14,244 nt of DNA, taken from the NCBI GenBank assembly GCA_045536775.1, contig JAZSOD010000047.1, forward strand, positions 1-14,244. Direction: 5' to 3'. This DNA comes from UBA4717 sp045536775 (lineage in GTDB: Bacteria; Bacillota; Clostridia; Oscillospirales; CAG-272). A program made the position numbers and the translations under genes. Of the stretch, positions 12,701 to 14,244 are shown piece by piece (position 1 is the first letter of the stretch; each line of letters begins with the position of its first letter). A model generated the notes under the pieces. It had not been told where the DNA came from and made no database searches. It saw only the letters and a list, made by a program, of their open reading frames with translations.

Positions 12701-14083
12701 TTAGCCCTCATCCGACTCAGTCACGTCTTCGGTTGTAGTTTCTTCGGTTGTTTCTTCGGACTCGGTTACTTCCTCACCCGTTATCTCAGAGGTTTCCTCC
12801 TCGATCGAGGCTTCCTCGCTTGTTTCTTCCTCATCCGTGCTCGCCTCTTCCGTTTTCTCCTCGGAAGACACATCATCAAAAGCAGAGTCCTCGTTCGAGA
12901 TCGCTTCTCCGTCAGAGGTGATTTCTTCATCGGTATCGTCTGCGGAATCGGAGTCGTCGGTATCAGAGTCTGTCTCGTCCGAATCGGAGTCAGTTTCATC
13001 TGTACTCTCGGATTCAGTCCTCAGCCAATCGGGAAGCTCGTCGTCAGCGTCTTCCGTGTCGGTCTCGTCTGCCTCGGAGGTATCTGAATTACTCTCAACA
13101 GTATCGGTCTCACCCTCGGTTTCATCCGTAGTATCTTCGTTCTCGGGCTCGGGAGGATTTATGTAAGACTGATACCACGCAGGCTCTGCGGGAATTACAA
13201 GAGGTGCCATAGGATTAAATTCTACGCTTCCCTCGCTCGCCATATATTCCTCAAGGCAAAGCCCGCTGTTATATATGTCCTCTGCATACTCAAATCCGAT
13301 AAACCTGAAATGCCACGGCTCGTAGTTAATACCCGTTTCAGCCGCCTTTGACGAGGGATATCTGAGAATAAAGCCGTATTTGTAGGAGTTTTCGCTGAGC
13401 CACTTATAAGCGGCGGTGTTTTCAAAGCCGTCATCGAGGTACATATAGCCGGGGGTTATAAAATCCACAGCAAGTCCCGTCTGATGCTCACTCGTGCCGG
13501 GTATGGCTATATAGCGCGACGTATACGTATAGGCGTTAGCGAAGGAATACTTTGCACTTGCGTACGCCTTTAACTGACTTTCAAAATTCGCGGTCTGCGC
13601 GGCGTGAGACCGGTAGGCAGAGCATACAAGAAGGGTGACTCCGTCTCTCTCTGCATCGTTTATCATACACTCCGCAAAGTCTGCGATCCTTGAGTCAAAG
13701 TAGTAGTATCTTCCGTTTGACCACACTCCCTCAAGGCTCAGATTCTTTTCGTAATCTGCGGGAATATAGTTTGTTCTGTTGACAATAAAATATGCCCATG
13801 AGGTGTCACCTATCTCGAGATCTGATAGCGTGAGCTTATGCTCTGTCCCCTCACGCGTTTCAGCCTCCTCGGGAATATCGTCCTCGCCGACAACTATTTC
13901 GACCTCGGGAGTAGAGGTTGCTTCCTCGGTGACAGGGACGGTAGTTTCCGTCTCGGACGTTATCTCTTCTTCCGAGTCCCTGTTGGCAAGATATGCAAAG
14001 CACATAATAAGAGCTGCACAAAGTATAAGTACACCTGCAACCGTACAAATGATCTTTATATTTTTTTCGTTCAAAAATCGCAT
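12701..14083 (-). CDS. Membrane-anchored M15B D-Ala-D-Ala carboxypeptidase (VanY-like) with acidic tail
   Basis: A 460-residue zinc peptidase. Residues 10-33 are an N-terminal membrane anchor, placing the rest outside the cell. An acidic Ser/Thr/Glu linker (36-80) leads to the M15B domain (about 83-285): SAYRSHAAQ (155-163), zinc ligands H200 and D207 in SEHQTGLAVDF, and catalytic E255 with zinc ligand H258 in EPWHFRFIG. It should trim the terminal D-Ala of peptidoglycan stems; no van resistance genes are nearby. Residues 311-460 are a low-complexity tail of Asp, Glu, Ser and Thr with one Arg and one Lys, perhaps a cell-wall-spanning or cation-binding spacer. A GGAG site seven bases before the ATG supports the start. 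First gene of an operon with ispD. Confidence 0.92.
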   Translation of the reverse strand: MRFLNEKNIKIICTVAGVLILCAALIMCFAYLANRDSEEEITSETETTVPVTEEATSTPEVEIVVGEDDIPEEAETREGTEHKLTLSDLEIGDTSWAYFIVNRTNYIPADYEKNLSLEGVWSNGRYYYFDSRIADFAECMINDAERDGVTLLVCSAYRSHAAQTANFESQLKAYASAKYSFANAYTYTSRYIAIPGTSEHQTGLAVDFITPGYMYLDDGFENTAAYKWLSENSYKYGFILRYPSSKAAETGINYEPWHFRFIGFEYAEDIYNSGLCLEEYMASEGSVEFNPMAPLVIPAEPAWYQSYINPPEPENEDTTDETEGETDTVESNSDTSEADETDTEDADDELPDWLRTESESTDETDSDSDETDSDTDDSDSADDTDEEITSDGEAISNEDSAFDDVSSEEKTEEASTDEEETSEEASIEEETSEITGEEVTESEETTEETTTEDVTESDEG

Positions 14084-14114
14084 AAATTTACTCCGTAATA
14101 TCGCATATATTTAC

Positions 14115-14143
14115 AGTATACCACCGTGCGCGCTTTTATGCAA
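14115..14143 (-). promoter_or_regulatory. Promoter of the peptidase-ispD operon
   Basis: On the minus strand TTGCAT (14143-14138), a 17-base spacer ending TGG and TATACT (14120-14115). Start near 14108, with a leader of about 25 bases containing the GGAG site. Confidence 0.82.
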
Positions 14144-14215
14144 CATTATTCGGTAAAATAAATCAAAAAAAGCGCTATCCCGAGTGTCTGCGAAATTAGC
14201 GGTAAAATCGAATAG

Positions 14216-14235
14216 CCTTCCCCAGTGGGGGAAGG
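14216..14235. repeat. GC-rich inverted repeat at the right edge
   Basis: CCTTCCCC (14216-14223) and GGGGAAGG (14228-14235) pair around AGTG, followed by TGGCACGCG to the window end. No T-run follows. The layout is that of a short intergenic repeat (REP-like) cut by the window edge. No gene is seen between 14144 and 14244. Confidence 0.55.
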
Positions 14236-14244
14236 TGGCACGCG

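Noticed and set aside
12837..13166. 109-codon Ser/Glu-rich plus-strand frame
   Set aside because: It is the mirror image of the acidic low-complexity tail of the peptidase.
12701..14083. Vancomycin-resistance vanY
   Set aside because: The catalytic motifs fit M15B, but no vanA/vanH/vanX or two-component genes are nearby; a housekeeping cell-wall peptidase is the better call.
2008..14244. Large genomic island integrated at tRNA-Gln
   Set aside because: No integrase and no second copy of the tRNA end at distance were found, and the genes to the right include core functions (eno, ispD).

Overview
The window looks like chromosomal DNA of a gut-type Clostridia (Bacillota), perhaps an Oscillospirales relative. 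The evidence is GGAGG-type ribosome binding sites, near-consensus sigma-A promoters with 17-bp spacers, many short intrinsic terminators, an MEP-pathway ispD, a membrane-anchored VanY-type peptidase and a dockerin-bearing secreted protein. Taxonomy is inference. Most genes are on the minus strand. The plus strand carries only tRNA-Gln, a four-helix-bundle gene and an amino-acid permease.

Left edge (1-2000): the first 21 codons of an unidentified minus-strand gene run off the window. Upstream of it lies a full-length DUF4838 protein (a carbohydrate-active family) in DNA that is visibly GC-richer than the rest (one 60-base line inside it is about 62% GC; lines to the right are about 42-48%). 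A near-perfect promoter overlaps the DUF4838 stop codon. An intrinsic terminator then lies between that promoter and the start of the partial gene.

2000-2890: tRNA-Gln(UUG) with its own promoter and terminator, then an unusual repeat block. The block holds an exact 20-base inverted copy of the tRNA 3' end plus terminator arm. On either side of this copy are two opposed arrays of four tandem heptamers (TTCACTN-like). A solitary four-helix-bundle (23S rRNA intervening-sequence/Avd-like) gene with its own promoter follows. This is the part most likely to be an undescribed small element.

2890-6300: a FAD-dependent oxidoreductase and a divergent APC-family amino-acid permease share a back-to-back promoter region. 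A 67-residue helix-turn-helix regulator follows, with a likely autoregulatory operator.

6300-8450: enolase and a SAM-dependent methyltransferase form a two-gene unit overlapping by 14 bases. 8450-11650: a second pair encodes a signal-less parallel beta-helix protein and a secreted GLUG-repeat protein ending in a dockerin-like domain. 11870-14150: a third pair encodes an M15B D-Ala-D-Ala carboxypeptidase with a long acidic tail, and IspD with a basic N-terminal extension. The right edge carries a short GC-rich inverted repeat of intergenic-repeat type.

No CRISPR array, transposase, integrase or recognisable defence locus is visible. Most of the window is ordinary chromosome; the novelty is mainly in the 2.08-2.26 kb repeat block and some regulatory details.
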